A stretch of 11,406 bases of DNA from Segatella salivae DSM 15606 (GCF_000185845.1 NZ_GL629647.1:2032345-2043750), one strand, 5' to 3'. Positions 1-6,733 are shown, numbered from the stretch's first letter. Numbers and translations: made by a program. The notes: a model not told the origin generated them from the sequence alone.

Positions 1-194
1 TGGGAAACAACGCCGTAGGTGTTGCGCTTTTTTTGATTAATCCGCCATGAAATGTTTCATTATAACCATGCCTTCACAGAAAAAGCTCAACACCTATGGC
101 GTTGAATCTCCTTGTGGATGCTCACCCGGGGTAGGCTCGTCCCTCGCCAACCCCGGGCTATCAAAAGAACAACTCGTACTGAGTTGCGTGGTGA

Positions 195-260
195 GAACAT
201 TTATATTGCAAAATTCATTCATTGGAATAATGGCGCTATACCAATGCAGTTGCGTGGTGA
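195..260 (+). repeat. 66-bp insertion in copy A flanked by a 13-bp direct duplication
   Basis: The 13-mer AGTTGCGTGGTGA occurs at 182-194 and again at 248-260, exactly 66 bp apart, while copies B and C have it once in slightly diverged form. The 53 bases between carry their own inverted repeat, CATTGG at 220-225 and CCAATG at 241-246. It could be a small mobile hairpin with a target duplication, or a slippage-type duplication followed by divergence. Confidence 0.7.
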
Positions 261-305
261 AACAATTGTGAGTGTGACGTTGTTGATAATTAAAGGTGAA
301 ATGGT

Positions 306-437
306 GTAAGGCAGACAAAGCCTCACCCCCAGCCCCTCTCCGAAGAGAGAGGGGAGTAGTTTGCTATGGAAATGGAGGAGGTTATTTGAGGGTTAATTGG
401 GAGTGGTGATGTTGTTGATAAGTGAAGGTAAAATGGT
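306..437 (+). repeat. 132-bp insertion in copy A with an 8-bp GC-rich hairpin and duplicated flank
   Basis: Bases 274-305 and 406-437 are direct repeats, 28 of 32 identical, 132 bp apart; B and C have this stretch once. The inserted 100 bases contain CCCCTCTC (333-340) and GAGAGGGG (347-354), a perfect 8-bp stem with a 6-base loop, preceded by CCTCACCCCCAG. Similar CCTCACCCCCAGCCCCTCTC stretches are, from memory, dispersed in other bacterial genomes, so this may be an unrelated repeat that landed inside copy A. Its identity is unverified. Confidence 0.65.
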
Positions 438-513
438 TTGGGGCATTTCATCGTGTAATTTGTCGTGGTTTACCGCATGCAACGATGAGTGTGGTGTTAT
501 AAAATGAATGTTT

Positions 514-580
514 CAACACCATCGGTGTTGCGCTTTTGATAGCCCAGGGTTGCCAAACGATAGTGCAGGCTACCCTGGGT
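514..580 (-). repeat. Repeat fragment D (two hairpin modules only)
   Basis: This carries the CAACACC/GGTGTTG hairpin (514-530) followed closely by CCCAGGGT/ACCCTGGG (543-550 and 572-579), in the orientation of copy C and opposite to A and B. The about 80-bp first half of the element is missing, so the modules can be shuffled or deleted independently. Its second stem differs from the other copies by a matched pair of substitutions that keeps perfect pairing. It ends 14 bases before copy B begins. Confidence 0.75.
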
Positions 581-594
581 TAACGTATGGTTTG

Positions 595-913
595 TGGGAA
601 ACAACGCCGTAGGTGTTGCGCTTTTTCGGCGTTATCCGCCATAAAAGGTTTCATTATAACCATGCCTTCACAGAAAAAACTCAACACCTACGGCGTTGAA
701 TCTCCTTGCGAATGTTTACCCGGGGTAGGCTCGTCCCTCGCCAACCCCGGGCTATCAAAAACACAACTCGTACCGAGTTGCGAGATGAAACAATTGTCGC
801 GATGATGTTGTTGCTAATTAGACATAAAATGGTTTGCGTTATTTCATCGTGTAAAATACGGTAAATCACACGACCATTTGATGCATTTTAGCGCGTAAAG
901 TGACGCAGTTTAT
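595..913 (+). repeat. Hairpin-rich intergenic repeat, copy B (intact reference copy)
   Basis: This uninterrupted copy aligns with copy C in inverted register (coordinate sum 12006) from its left edge to about 913 with no visible indel. Hairpins lie at 602-618, 682-698 (an inverted version of the first), 719-726 with 744-751, 764-780 (perfect CAACTCG/CGAGTTG), and TCGTGT 847-852 with ACACGA 868-873. The last 85 bases follow the same 22-bp period seen in copy C. The stems survive with point changes, while bases between them drift more. No protein is supported. It lies upstream of the DUF4250-like gene, whose promoter starts about 100 bases further on. Confidence 0.88.
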
Positions 914-927
914 AATTCCGTTTTAGT

Positions 928-946
928 TCAACGCCTACAATGTTGA
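928..946. repeat. Decayed solitary hairpin relic
   Basis: TCAACGCCTACAATGTTGA resembles the CAACRCC-n3-GGYGTTG module of copies A to D, but the inner stem pairs are lost and only the outer four or five pairs remain. It lies 15 bases beyond copy B. It could be chance, but position and spacing favour a decayed module. Confidence 0.4.
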
Positions 947-1014
947 TTATCAATTGCATTGCAAACGATATCATTTTATCCTTTAAGATGATGAAGATTC
1001 GTAGCATTTCTCTT

Positions 1015-1044
1015 GTTGATTATAAATTATTTGTATTACTTTTG
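1015..1044 (+). promoter_or_regulatory. Putative Bacteroidota-type promoter of the DUF4250-like gene
   Basis: TACTTTTG at 1037-1044 fits the -7 consensus TAnnTTTG. GTTG at 1015-1018 lies 18 bp upstream, and CTTG at 1012-1015 lies 21 bp upstream, close to the expected 19-bp spacing from a TTTG -33 box. The predicted leader is about 30 bases, similar to cysS and argS here. Confidence 0.5.
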
Positions 1045-1079
1045 CAGTTGAAAATAAATGTTGGTAAAAAGCAAGTAAT

Positions 1080-1259
1080 ATGGATAGATTACCCAATGAC
1101 CCAATGATTCTTTATAGTGCAGTTAATATGTTGCTGCGCGATAACTATGGTTCGCTTGATGAACTATGTGATGATATGAACGTGAATCGTAAGGATTTGG
1201 AAGATAAACTGGCTGCGGTTGGTTTCAAATACGACGAGAAACAGAATAAGTTTTGGTAA
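1080..1259 (+). CDS. DUF4250 domain protein, 59 aa
   Basis: This small open frame reads MDRLPNDPMILYSAVNMLLR from its start and ends YDEKQNKFW before TAA. The opening LPNDPMIL, the central D-Y-GSLDELC segment (about 22-30) and the closing G-F-KYDE-N-F pattern match the DUF4250 family as I know it: short, soluble bacterial proteins of about 55-65 residues with no established function. Length is typical, so it appears complete. There is no signal peptide or membrane segment. It is acidic and probably helical, and the middle (about 26-50) has a helix-turn-helix-like rhythm, which is inference only. A -7 box lies 35 bases upstream and a strong terminator starts 17 bases after the stop, so it looks like its own transcription unit ahead of glnN. 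The start has no Shine-Dalgarno, as usual in this phylum. Confidence 0.85.
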   Translation: MDRLPNDPMILYSAVNMLLRDNYGSLDELCDDMNVNRKDLEDKLAAVGFKYDEKQNKFW

Positions 1260-1276
1260 GAAAAAGGTATAGAAAG

Positions 1277-1308
1277 GACTCTCACGGCGTGCGTGGGAGT
1301 CTTTTTTT
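1277..1308 (+). terminator. Intrinsic terminator after the DUF4250-like gene
   Basis: GACTCTCACG (1277-1286) pairs with CGTGGGAGTC (1292-1301), a 10-bp stem with one G-U pair and a 5-base loop, followed immediately by seven T residues (1302-1308). It separates this gene from glnN. Confidence 0.88.
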
Positions 1309-1465
1309 GTTTCATACATTCATAGGATTTGTGACAAGTTTCGGAGGATAGTGTTTCATGAAAGAGGAGGCTTTTTAGACCGATAGCCTTTGAAACAAGT
1401 ACAGAAAAGCGTGATTTGGAAAAGAAATTACTTATCCATCGAGAATAAAGTTGACGAGAAAAGCG

Positions 1466-1473
1466 TATATTTG
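1466..1473 (+). promoter_or_regulatory. Possible -7 box for glnN
   Basis: TATATTTG matches TAnnTTTG and lies 53 bases before the glnN ATG. No TTTG-like -33 box is present 18-21 bp upstream, so an activator may be needed or the assignment may be wrong. Nothing else in the 218-base gap after the preceding terminator resembles a promoter more closely. Confidence 0.4.
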
Positions 1474-1526
1474 CAACAAGAGTTGTATAGAAAGAAGATA
1501 TAACATTCATCATAAAGAACAGGAAA

Positions 1527-3716
1527 ATGGTAAACTTAAGATTTGAGGCTGTAGCAGAAGCGTTTAGGAAACGTCCGTTAGATGTTGCTGTTCCACAAGA
1601 GCGTCCAAGTGAATACTTCGCTAAAAAGGTGTTCAATCGTCAGAAGATGTATAAGTATCTGCCACTTGATGTGTATGAGAAGTTGACAGATGTCATTGAC
1701 AATGGTGCGCAACTTGACCGCTCTATTGCCGACGATGTGGCTCATGCCATGAAGCAATGGGCAATGGAAAACGGTGTCACTCACTACACTCACTGGTTCC
1801 AACCGCTAACAGAAGGGACGGCAGAAAAGCATGATGCCTTTGTAGAACACGACGGAAAGGGTGGTTTGATAGAAGAGTTCTCGGGGAAATTACTGGCACA
1901 GCAAGAGCCTGATGCTTCTTCTTTTCCTAACGGAGGCATTCGAAACACGTTTGAAGCACGTGGATATAGCGCCTGGGATCCTACCTCTCCAGTGTTCATT
2001 ATCGATGATACCTTGTGCATACCGACTATATTTATCTCTTACACGGGTGAGGCTTTAGATTATAAAGCGCCTTTATTGCGCTCGCTTCATGCCGTGAATG
2101 TGGCTGCCACTAAGGTTTGTCACTACTTCAATAAGGATGTAAAGAAGGTGACAGCCAACTTGGGTTGGGAGCAGGAATATTTCCTTGTAGACGCTGATAT
2201 CTATTCAACTCGCCCCGACTTAATGCTTACCGGTCGCACGTTGATGGGCCATGATTCGGCTAAAAACCAACAGATGGACGACCATTACTTTGGTACTATC
2301 CCCGAGAGAGTACAGGCTTTTATGAAAGATTTGGAGATACAAGCACTTGAACTTGGTATCCCCTGCAAGACAAGGCATAACGAAGTGGCCCCTGGTCAGT
2401 TTGAGTTGGCGCCGATATTTGAGGAATGTAACCTTGCTGTTGACCATAATATGGTGTTGATGAGCCTAATGAAGAAGGTGGCAAACAAACATGGGTTTAG
2501 AGTGTTGTTACACGAGAAACCATTCGATGGAATCAATGGAAGTGGAAAGCATAACAACTGGAGTCTCACGACCGATACGGGCATACTATTGCATCGTTCA
2601 GGGAAAACGGCTGAAGATAACCTGCGTTTTGTTGTCTTCATTGTAGAGACTTTGATGGCAGTTTATCGTCATAACGGGTTGTTAAAAGCCAGTGTTATGA
2701 GTGCAACTAACGACCATCGACTGGGTGCAAACGAGGCTCCTCCTGCCATCATCTCATCGTTTTTAGGAAAGCAACTCACTGATTTGCTCGACCATATTGA
2801 ACTTGCTGACAAGAAGGATTTATTCACTGTGTCGGGTAAGAAGGGCATGAAGCTCGGCATACCAGAGATACCTGAGCTGCTCATTGATAACACAGACCGC
2901 AACAGAACGTCGCCCTTTGCCTTCACAGGGAATAGATTTGAGTTCCGCGCGGTAGGCAGTGAAGCCAATTGTGCGAGTGCAATGATTGTATTGAATGCTG
3001 CAGTTGCTGAGGCCTTGACTAACTTTAAGCAACGTGTTGACGCGCTCATTGCTGGGGGAGAAGATAAGACCAGTGCTATCATTGACGTCATTCGTGAGGA
3101 TATCAAGACCTGTAAACCCATTCGTTTTGACGGCAATGGATATAGTGATGAATGGAAAGAAGAGGCTAAGAAGCGCGGACTTGACAGCGAATCTTCGTGC
3201 CCTGTGTGCTTCGATCGTTATTTAGATGAGGACAGTGTGGCTATGTTTGAGTTGACAAATGTCATGAGTCACGATGAACTTAAGGCTCGAAATGAAGTTA
3301 AATGGGAGACTTATACGAAGAAAATACAAATAGAAGCGCGCGTCATAGGCGACCTTGTGATGAATCATATCGTTCCAATTGCTACACATTATCAAAGTCA
3401 ATTGGCCAAGAATGTGCAGAGTATGATTGATATTTTCGGTCGGGAGGAAGGGAAACTCCTAACGGAACGCAACATCAAAATTATCAAGGAGATTGCAGAA
3501 CGCACGCAACTCATAGAGTCAGGAGTTGAAGAACTCGTCAACGCTCGTAAGGTTGCGAACCGTATTGAGGATGCCCGCGAGAAGGCAATTGCCTATCATG
3601 ACAACATTGTTCCTAAGATGGCAGCCATTCGTTATCAGGTAGATAAGCTTGAACTTGTGGTGAGTGATGAGCTTTGGACATTGCCAAAATATCGTGAGTT
3701 GCTTTTCATCAGATAA
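1527..3716 (+). CDS. glnN: Type III glutamine synthetase (GSIII), 729 aa
   Basis: This enzyme catalyses ATP-dependent amidation of glutamate with ammonium, the main ammonium-assimilation step; it is cytoplasmic and multimeric. The 729-residue length is typical of GSIII and much longer than type I (about 470). The N-terminal GSIII region includes THYTHWFQPLTEGTAEKHD (85-103). Catalytic-domain motifs follow: GWEQEYFLVD (213-222) with the metal-binding glutamates, HNEVAPGQFELAP (284-296), GINGSGKHNNWS (335-346), NDHRLGANEAPPA (395-407) and NRTSPFAFTGNRFEFR (459-474). The C-terminal third (about 585-729) is helical and charged, as in the family. The ATG at 1527 gives the expected family N-terminus and follows an A-rich leader without a Shine-Dalgarno. 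The gene is monocistronic, between the upstream terminator and the one at 3817. No PII or transporter gene is adjacent. All key motifs are intact. Confidence 0.97.
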   Translation: MVNLRFEAVAEAFRKRPLDVAVPQERPSEYFAKKVFNRQKMYKYLPLDVYEKLTDVIDNGAQLDRSIADDVAHAMKQWAMENGVTHYTHWFQPLTEGTAEKHDAFVEHDGKGGLIEEFSGKLLAQQEPDASSFPNGGIRNTFEARGYSAWDPTSPVFIIDDTLCIPTIFISYTGEALDYKAPLLRSLHAVNVAATKVCHYFNKDVKKVTANLGWEQEYFLVDADIYSTRPDLMLTGRTLMGHDSAKNQQMDDHYFGTIPERVQAFMKDLEIQALELGIPCKTRHNEVAPGQFELAPIFEECNLAVDHNMVLMSLMKKVANKHGFRVLLHEKPFDGINGSGKHNNWSLTTDTGILLHRSGKTAEDNLRFVVFIVETLMAVYRHNGLLKASVMSATNDHRLGANEAPPAIISSFLGKQLTDLLDHIELADKKDLFTVSGKKGMKLGIPEIPELLIDNTDRNRTSPFAFTGNRFEFRAVGSEANCASAMIVLNAAVAEALTNFKQRVDALIAGGEDKTSAIIDVIREDIKTCKPIRFDGNGYSDEWKEEAKKRGLDSESSCPVCFDRYLDEDSVAMFELTNVMSHDELKARNEVKWETYTKKIQIEARVIGDLVMNHIVPIATHYQSQLAKNVQSMIDIFGREEGKLLTERNIKIIKEIAERTQLIESGVEELVNARKVANRIEDAREKAIAYHDNIVPKMAAIRYQVDKLELVVSDELWTLPKYRELLFIR

Positions 3717-3816
3717 GGAAAAGAATCGAATGTGTTGCTGAAACGATAGTGTTCTATTGTTGAAGGATAAGTCGTTTGAAACACAAATCGGCTGATTGAG
3801 TCGATAAAACCATAGG

Positions 3817-3876
3817 AAAAGGAAGTTTGTTTGTGGCATATACGAATGTATTATGACCCAAATGAACTTCCTTTTT
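3817..3876 (+). terminator. Long-stem terminator of glnN
   Basis: Bases 3817-3833 pair along all 17 positions with 3859-3875 (two G-U pairs), with a 25-base loop, and the 3' arm ends in a run of five T. It lies about 100 bases after the glnN stop. The A-rich 5' arm could also act on the opposite strand. The bases from the stop to 3816 hold only a weak hairpin around 3740-3757. Confidence 0.75.
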
Positions 3877-4034
3877 GAGTTTTATGAATCATGGAGAACG
3901 CGCTTTTCAGCTTTCATTTTATTGCATATTGCAAACTTGAAGGCTTCACTCTATATAATATAATAAGGTGGAAGTTTGACTTAAATGATTCGACTTGAAG
4001 CGTAAACTATGGGTGGGCATGAGATTATTGGCAT
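3877..4034. other. Gene-free spacer between glnN and eno 3' ends
   Basis: No ORF with family character, RNA gene or repeat copy is seen. The stretch is AT-rich, with a small palindrome TTGCATATTGCAA at 3922-3934 and a TATATAATATAATA run near 3953-3966. It completes the 528-base gap between the two convergent genes together with the glnN terminator and the eno trailer. Confidence 0.5.
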
Positions 4035-4066
4035 AAAAAAAAGGTAACCGAACAATGTCGGTTACC
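4035..4066 (-). terminator. Intrinsic terminator of the eno transcript
   Basis: On the minus strand GGTAACCGA (4066-4058) pairs with TCGGTTACC (4051-4043), a perfect 9-bp stem with a 6-base loop, followed by eight U residues (4042-4035). It lies about 180 bases beyond the enolase stop, so the transcript has a long 3' trailer. There is no T run on the plus side, so it acts on the minus strand only. Confidence 0.88.
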
Positions 4067-4244
4067 CCATATGAATTTAGAAATCAATATTCAAAACGCG
4101 TGGTTATGATTGACGACTCTCTGCGCTTTGGCAGGTGTCGAATGGCTGTTTGGCAGTCCATCCATAGTTCACGACACTTTCAAAAAGTGTATATGAAGCC
4201 ACATCATCAATCATAACGTGGTGTTATGAAAGTTGATTTACGAT
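4067..4244 (-). ncRNA. Structured 3' trailer of eno, candidate 3'-UTR-derived RNA
   Basis: Between the enolase stop and its terminator lie several hairpins: TCATAAC/GTTATGA (4211-4217 and 4223-4229), ACACTTT/AAAGTGT (4174-4180 and 4184-4190), and an imperfect ATGGCTG/CAGTCCAT stem (4142-4161). In addition the 11-mer at 4103-4113 is the exact reverse complement of 4207-4217, closing the whole region and competing with the first hairpin. No convincing ORF is present (longest minus frame seen is about 24 codons) and no internal TAnnTTTG promoter was found. A processed sRNA or a structured UTR is plausible. Function is unknown. Confidence 0.4.
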
Positions 4245-5552
4245 TTAGCGAAGCTTAGTATAGCCATATTTTGCTACGCAACCAAGTTCTTCTTCGATGC
4301 GGATGAGCTGGTTGTACTTAGCCATACGGTCAGTGCGGCTCATTGAACCAGTCTTGATTTGGCCTGAGTTTGTAGCGACAGCAATGTCTGCAATGGTTGT
4401 ATCCTCAGTCTCTCCAGAGCGGTGAGAAGTAACCGTTGTGTAGCCATGGCGGTGTGCCATCTCAATAGCTTCAAGGGTTTCAGTGAGAGAACCAATCTGG
4501 TTAACCTTGATAAGGATAGCATTTCCGGCTCCCATCTTAATACCTTTCTCGAGGAATTTAACGTTAGTTACAAACAAATCATCACCAACCAACTGGCAAC
4601 GATCACCAATCTTAGCGGTCAGTTTCACCCAGTTCTCCCAGTCATTCTCATCGAGTCCGTCCTCAATTGAGTCGATAGGATACTTTGTAATGAGTTGTTC
4701 GAGGTAAGCAATCTGCTCATCTGCTGTGAACTTCTTACCGTTAGGATCCTTTGGCATGCCGTTCTTCAGCTGACGATAGTCATAGAACCACTGGCCATTC
4801 TCCTGTACTGCAAACTCTGAAGCAGCGCAGTCCATAGCAATCTTAACGTCTTTTCCTGGCTCGTAACCAGCGTCCTTGATAGCCTGAATGATTGAATCAA
4901 GAGCGTCTTCGATACCATCAAACTTAGGAGCGAAACCGCCTTCATCACCTACTGCAGTAGAAAGACCACGCTTCTTCAAGTTCTTTGCCAATGCGTGGAA
5001 TACCTCTGCACCCATTCGAATAGCCTCTTTCTCTGAAGAAGCACCTACTGGACGGATCATAAACTCTTGGAAAGCGATTGGTGCATCACTATGAGCTCCA
5101 CCGTTAATTATATTCATCATAGGAACTGGAAGCACGTAAGTGTTGGCGCCACCAATATAGCGATACAATGGTAAATTGAGTGCTTTTGCAGCAGTTTGTG
5201 CCACAGCTAAGCTCACACCAAGAATGGCATTAGCACCAAGTTTGCTCTTAGTTGGCGTACCATCAAGTGCTAACATCTTGTAATCGAGAGCGCGTTGGTT
5301 GCGTACATCCTCGCCTTTTAGGGCAGGAGCAATAACGTTATTGACGTTCTCTACAGCCTTAAGTACACCCTTACCACCATAGCGTTGCTTGTCGCCATCA
5401 CGCAGTTCGAGGGCTTCATTCTCACCCGTTGATGCACCAGATGGTACACTTGCACGGCCCATTACACCGTTTTCGAGGGTTACTTCTACTTCAACTGTTG
5501 GATTACCTCTTGAATCGAGGATCTCTCTTGCATGGATTTTTTCAATCTTCAT
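4245..5552 (-). CDS. eno: Enolase, 435 aa
   Basis: This enzyme interconverts 2-phosphoglycerate and phosphoenolpyruvate in glycolysis and gluconeogenesis; it is Mg-dependent and cytoplasmic. The true N-terminus is MKIEKIHAREILDSRGNP, so the ATG at 5552-5550 is used. The longer frame from 5603 would place coding sequence over the promoter -7 box. Visible motifs are the VPSGASTGENEALELRD loop (36-52), GDEGG with the general acid glutamate (E204), metal ligands D241, E297 and D324, the signature ILIKVNQIGSLTET (346-359) with catalytic K349, and SHRSGETED (376-384). Length is normal and the sequence intact. It is monocistronic and divergent from licD; its 3' side carries a structured trailer and a strong terminator. 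Confidence 0.98.
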   Translation of the reverse strand: MKIEKIHAREILDSRGNPTVEVEVTLENGVMGRASVPSGASTGENEALELRDGDKQRYGGKGVLKAVENVNNVIAPALKGEDVRNQRALDYKMLALDGTPTKSKLGANAILGVSLAVAQTAAKALNLPLYRYIGGANTYVLPVPMMNIINGGAHSDAPIAFQEFMIRPVGASSEKEAIRMGAEVFHALAKNLKKRGLSTAVGDEGGFAPKFDGIEDALDSIIQAIKDAGYEPGKDVKIAMDCAASEFAVQENGQWFYDYRQLKNGMPKDPNGKKFTADEQIAYLEQLITKYPIDSIEDGLDENDWENWVKLTAKIGDRCQLVGDDLFVTNVKFLEKGIKMGAGNAILIKVNQIGSLTETLEAIEMAHRHGYTTVTSHRSGETEDTTIADIAVATNSGQIKTGSMSRTDRMAKYNQLIRIEEELGCVAKYGYTKLR

Positions 5553-5591
5553 AGTTCTTTTTGTTATAGAGTTCTCTATGTTTTCGTGTGG

Positions 5592-5623
5592 CAAAGATAA
5601 CAAAAAATATTCAAAACTGCAAT
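5592..5623 (-). promoter_or_regulatory. eno promoter
   Basis: On the minus strand TATCTTTG (5599-5592) fits the TAnnTTTG -7 box, with ATTG (5623-5620) 20 bp upstream as a near -33 box. The distance to the enolase ATG is 39 bases, so the leader is short. This supports the start at 5552. Confidence 0.72.
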
Positions 5624-5765
5624 ACCTAATTATGAGGGTTTGCGTGGTTTAGCTGTCAGTTTGCCTCGTTTTCTGTTATAATACAACTATTATGCCAAGA
5701 TGAAAGCATATAAACAAAAATTATAATTAAGTTTGTTTAACCACTCAGATATATGGTTTTTTCAC

Positions 5766-5773
5766 TATCTTTG
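5766..5773 (+). promoter_or_regulatory. Probable -7 box for licD
   Basis: TATCTTTG matches TAnnTTTG. There is no clear TTTG 19 bp upstream (the closest is at 5732-5735, 30 bp away), so only half the promoter is recognisable. If used, transcription starts near 5780, downstream of the ATG at 5753, which rules that ATG out. The rest of the eno-licD gap (5624-5765) is AT-rich and shows nothing else recognisable. Confidence 0.5.
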
Positions 5774-5890
5774 CGTCATCTGATGAAGGATGTGCTGTGG
5801 AATGACAAGCTAATGACAGCTTTGTCATGCCAATATAACAATGTTTTTGCAATTCACATTCCCCATCATGAGCTATCAACAACATTGAAA

Positions 5891-6733
5891 ATGGAGAATA
5901 AAAGCTATCAGCCCGCCGAATTAAAACAGTTACATGGTGTGCTATATGAAATACTTGTCGAGATCGATCGTGTGTGTCGACTGCTTGATACCCCTTTCTT
6001 TATGATTGGAGGATCGGCAATCGGCGTTCACTTTTGGGGCGAAATAGTACCTTTCGACGATGATATTGACATTGGAATGAAGCGAGATGACTATGAACGC
6101 TTTATTAAAGAGGCACCAAAACTATTGAACTCGTCGTATTTTTTGCAATGTTTCGCGACAGAACCACATACCCCTTATTACTTCACTAAGGTCAGAAAAA
6201 ACAATACTTTGTATGTAGAAGAAACGGTAAAGAACATCCCTATGCACCAAGGTATATTCATTGATGTGATTCCTTTCGACCATATTCCAGACTCTCCGAA
6301 GGCAGAACGTCGGCAAAGAAAACTCGCAAATCTCATTGATGTGTGCTTCCAGGCGAAAGAAGTATGGCTTTGGCGCTACTTCGGTCATTGCGAAATAGAG
6401 TATCCCCAGCGTCAAACTTTCTTGAATTGCTTGGTGACCCGTCTTGTTGCTACCTTCATTCCGAAGCGCCTTATCTATGCTTTGCTTCACAAAATCCTGA
6501 CTTATTATAATAAGAAACACGTCACCTATTATAATAATGTGATGATTTCGGCCGACCATATTCCCGTAGTTGACCTTGAAAATTTAGTCAAACGCCCCTT
6601 TGGTCCATTGCAAGTTAATGTGCCATCAAACTTAGAAAACTATCTCAAATACCATTATCCAACACTTAAGAAATATATGACTGAAGAAGAAATTGCACGA
6701 TATAGTCACGCACCCCAAGTGTTAAAGTTTTGA
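5891..6733 (+). CDS. LicD family protein (phosphotransferase-like), 280 aa
   Basis: LicD-family enzymes have a nucleotidyltransferase-like fold and transfer phosphocholine or related phospho-groups to surface glycans; the substrate here cannot be read. The hallmark segment GGSAIGVHFWGEIVPFDDD (40-58) runs into IDIGM, with the metal-binding aspartate cluster. GIFIDVIPFD (121-130) and the C-terminal GPLQVNVPSNLENYLKYHYP (238-257) are also typical. There is no signal peptide, so it is probably cytoplasmic. The start MENKSYQPAELK at 5891 is chosen because the family begins just before this helix and the ATG at 5753 lies upstream of the likely -7 box; 5813 remains possible. It is solitary, without choline-uptake, cytidylyltransferase or glycosyltransferase genes beside it. 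A 22-bp tandem repeat begins 22 bases after its stop. Confidence 0.9.
   Translation: MENKSYQPAELKQLHGVLYEILVEIDRVCRLLDTPFFMIGGSAIGVHFWGEIVPFDDDIDIGMKRDDYERFIKEAPKLLNSSYFLQCFATEPHTPYYFTKVRKNNTLYVEETVKNIPMHQGIFIDVIPFDHIPDSPKAERRQRKLANLIDVCFQAKEVWLWRYFGHCEIEYPQRQTFLNCLVTRLVATFIPKRLIYALLHKILTYYNKKHVTYYNNVMISADHIPVVDLENLVKRPFGPLQVNVPSNLENYLKYHYPTLKKYMTEEEIARYSHAPQVLKF

Larger units (their letters stand above)
1..480 (+). repeat. Hairpin-rich intergenic repeat, copy A, carrying two insertions
   Basis: The first 190 bases match copy B base for base in register, with a constant offset of 594 and no indels, and match copy C in inverted register (coordinate sum 11412). Hairpins in order: CAACGCC/GGTGTTG at 8-24, an inverted copy of that module at 88-104, CCCGGGGT/ACCCCGGG at 125-132 and 150-157, and CAACTC/GAGTTG at 170-186. 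Two insertions (near 195-260 and 306-437) explain the offset falling to 528 and then 396. The tail is recognisable to about 470. The window begins at the element edge, so its true left end is not visible. Short ORFs across it translate palindromes and are not convincing genes. It is probably a non-coding, REP- or MITE-like intergenic repeat; no transposase is present. Confidence 0.85.

Noticed and set aside
47..309. Short plus- and minus-strand ORFs over copy A (65-74 codons)
   Set aside because: They translate the repeat's palindromes; the frames are not kept between copies A, B and C and have no family character.
587..869. Short ORFs over copy B
   Set aside because: Same repeat-derived translation, matching copy A only because the DNA is repeated.
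1..950. Repeat cluster considered as an insertion sequence or integron
   Set aside because: No transposase or integrase frame, no terminal inverted repeats bounding the cluster, and no attC/attI-like core sites.
1145..1636. Minus-strand ORF of 163 codons opposite the DUF4250-like gene, its terminator and the glnN start
   Set aside because: It crosses a strong terminator and two well-supported genes, and its protein has no recognisable domain.
2669..3136. Minus-strand ORF of 155 codons inside glnN
   Set aside because: Shadow of the highly conserved catalytic region of glutamine synthetase.
4142..4171. Possible 24-codon minus-strand ORF start in the eno trailer
   Set aside because: Too short, with no leader signal and no recognisable sequence; RNA structure explains the region better.
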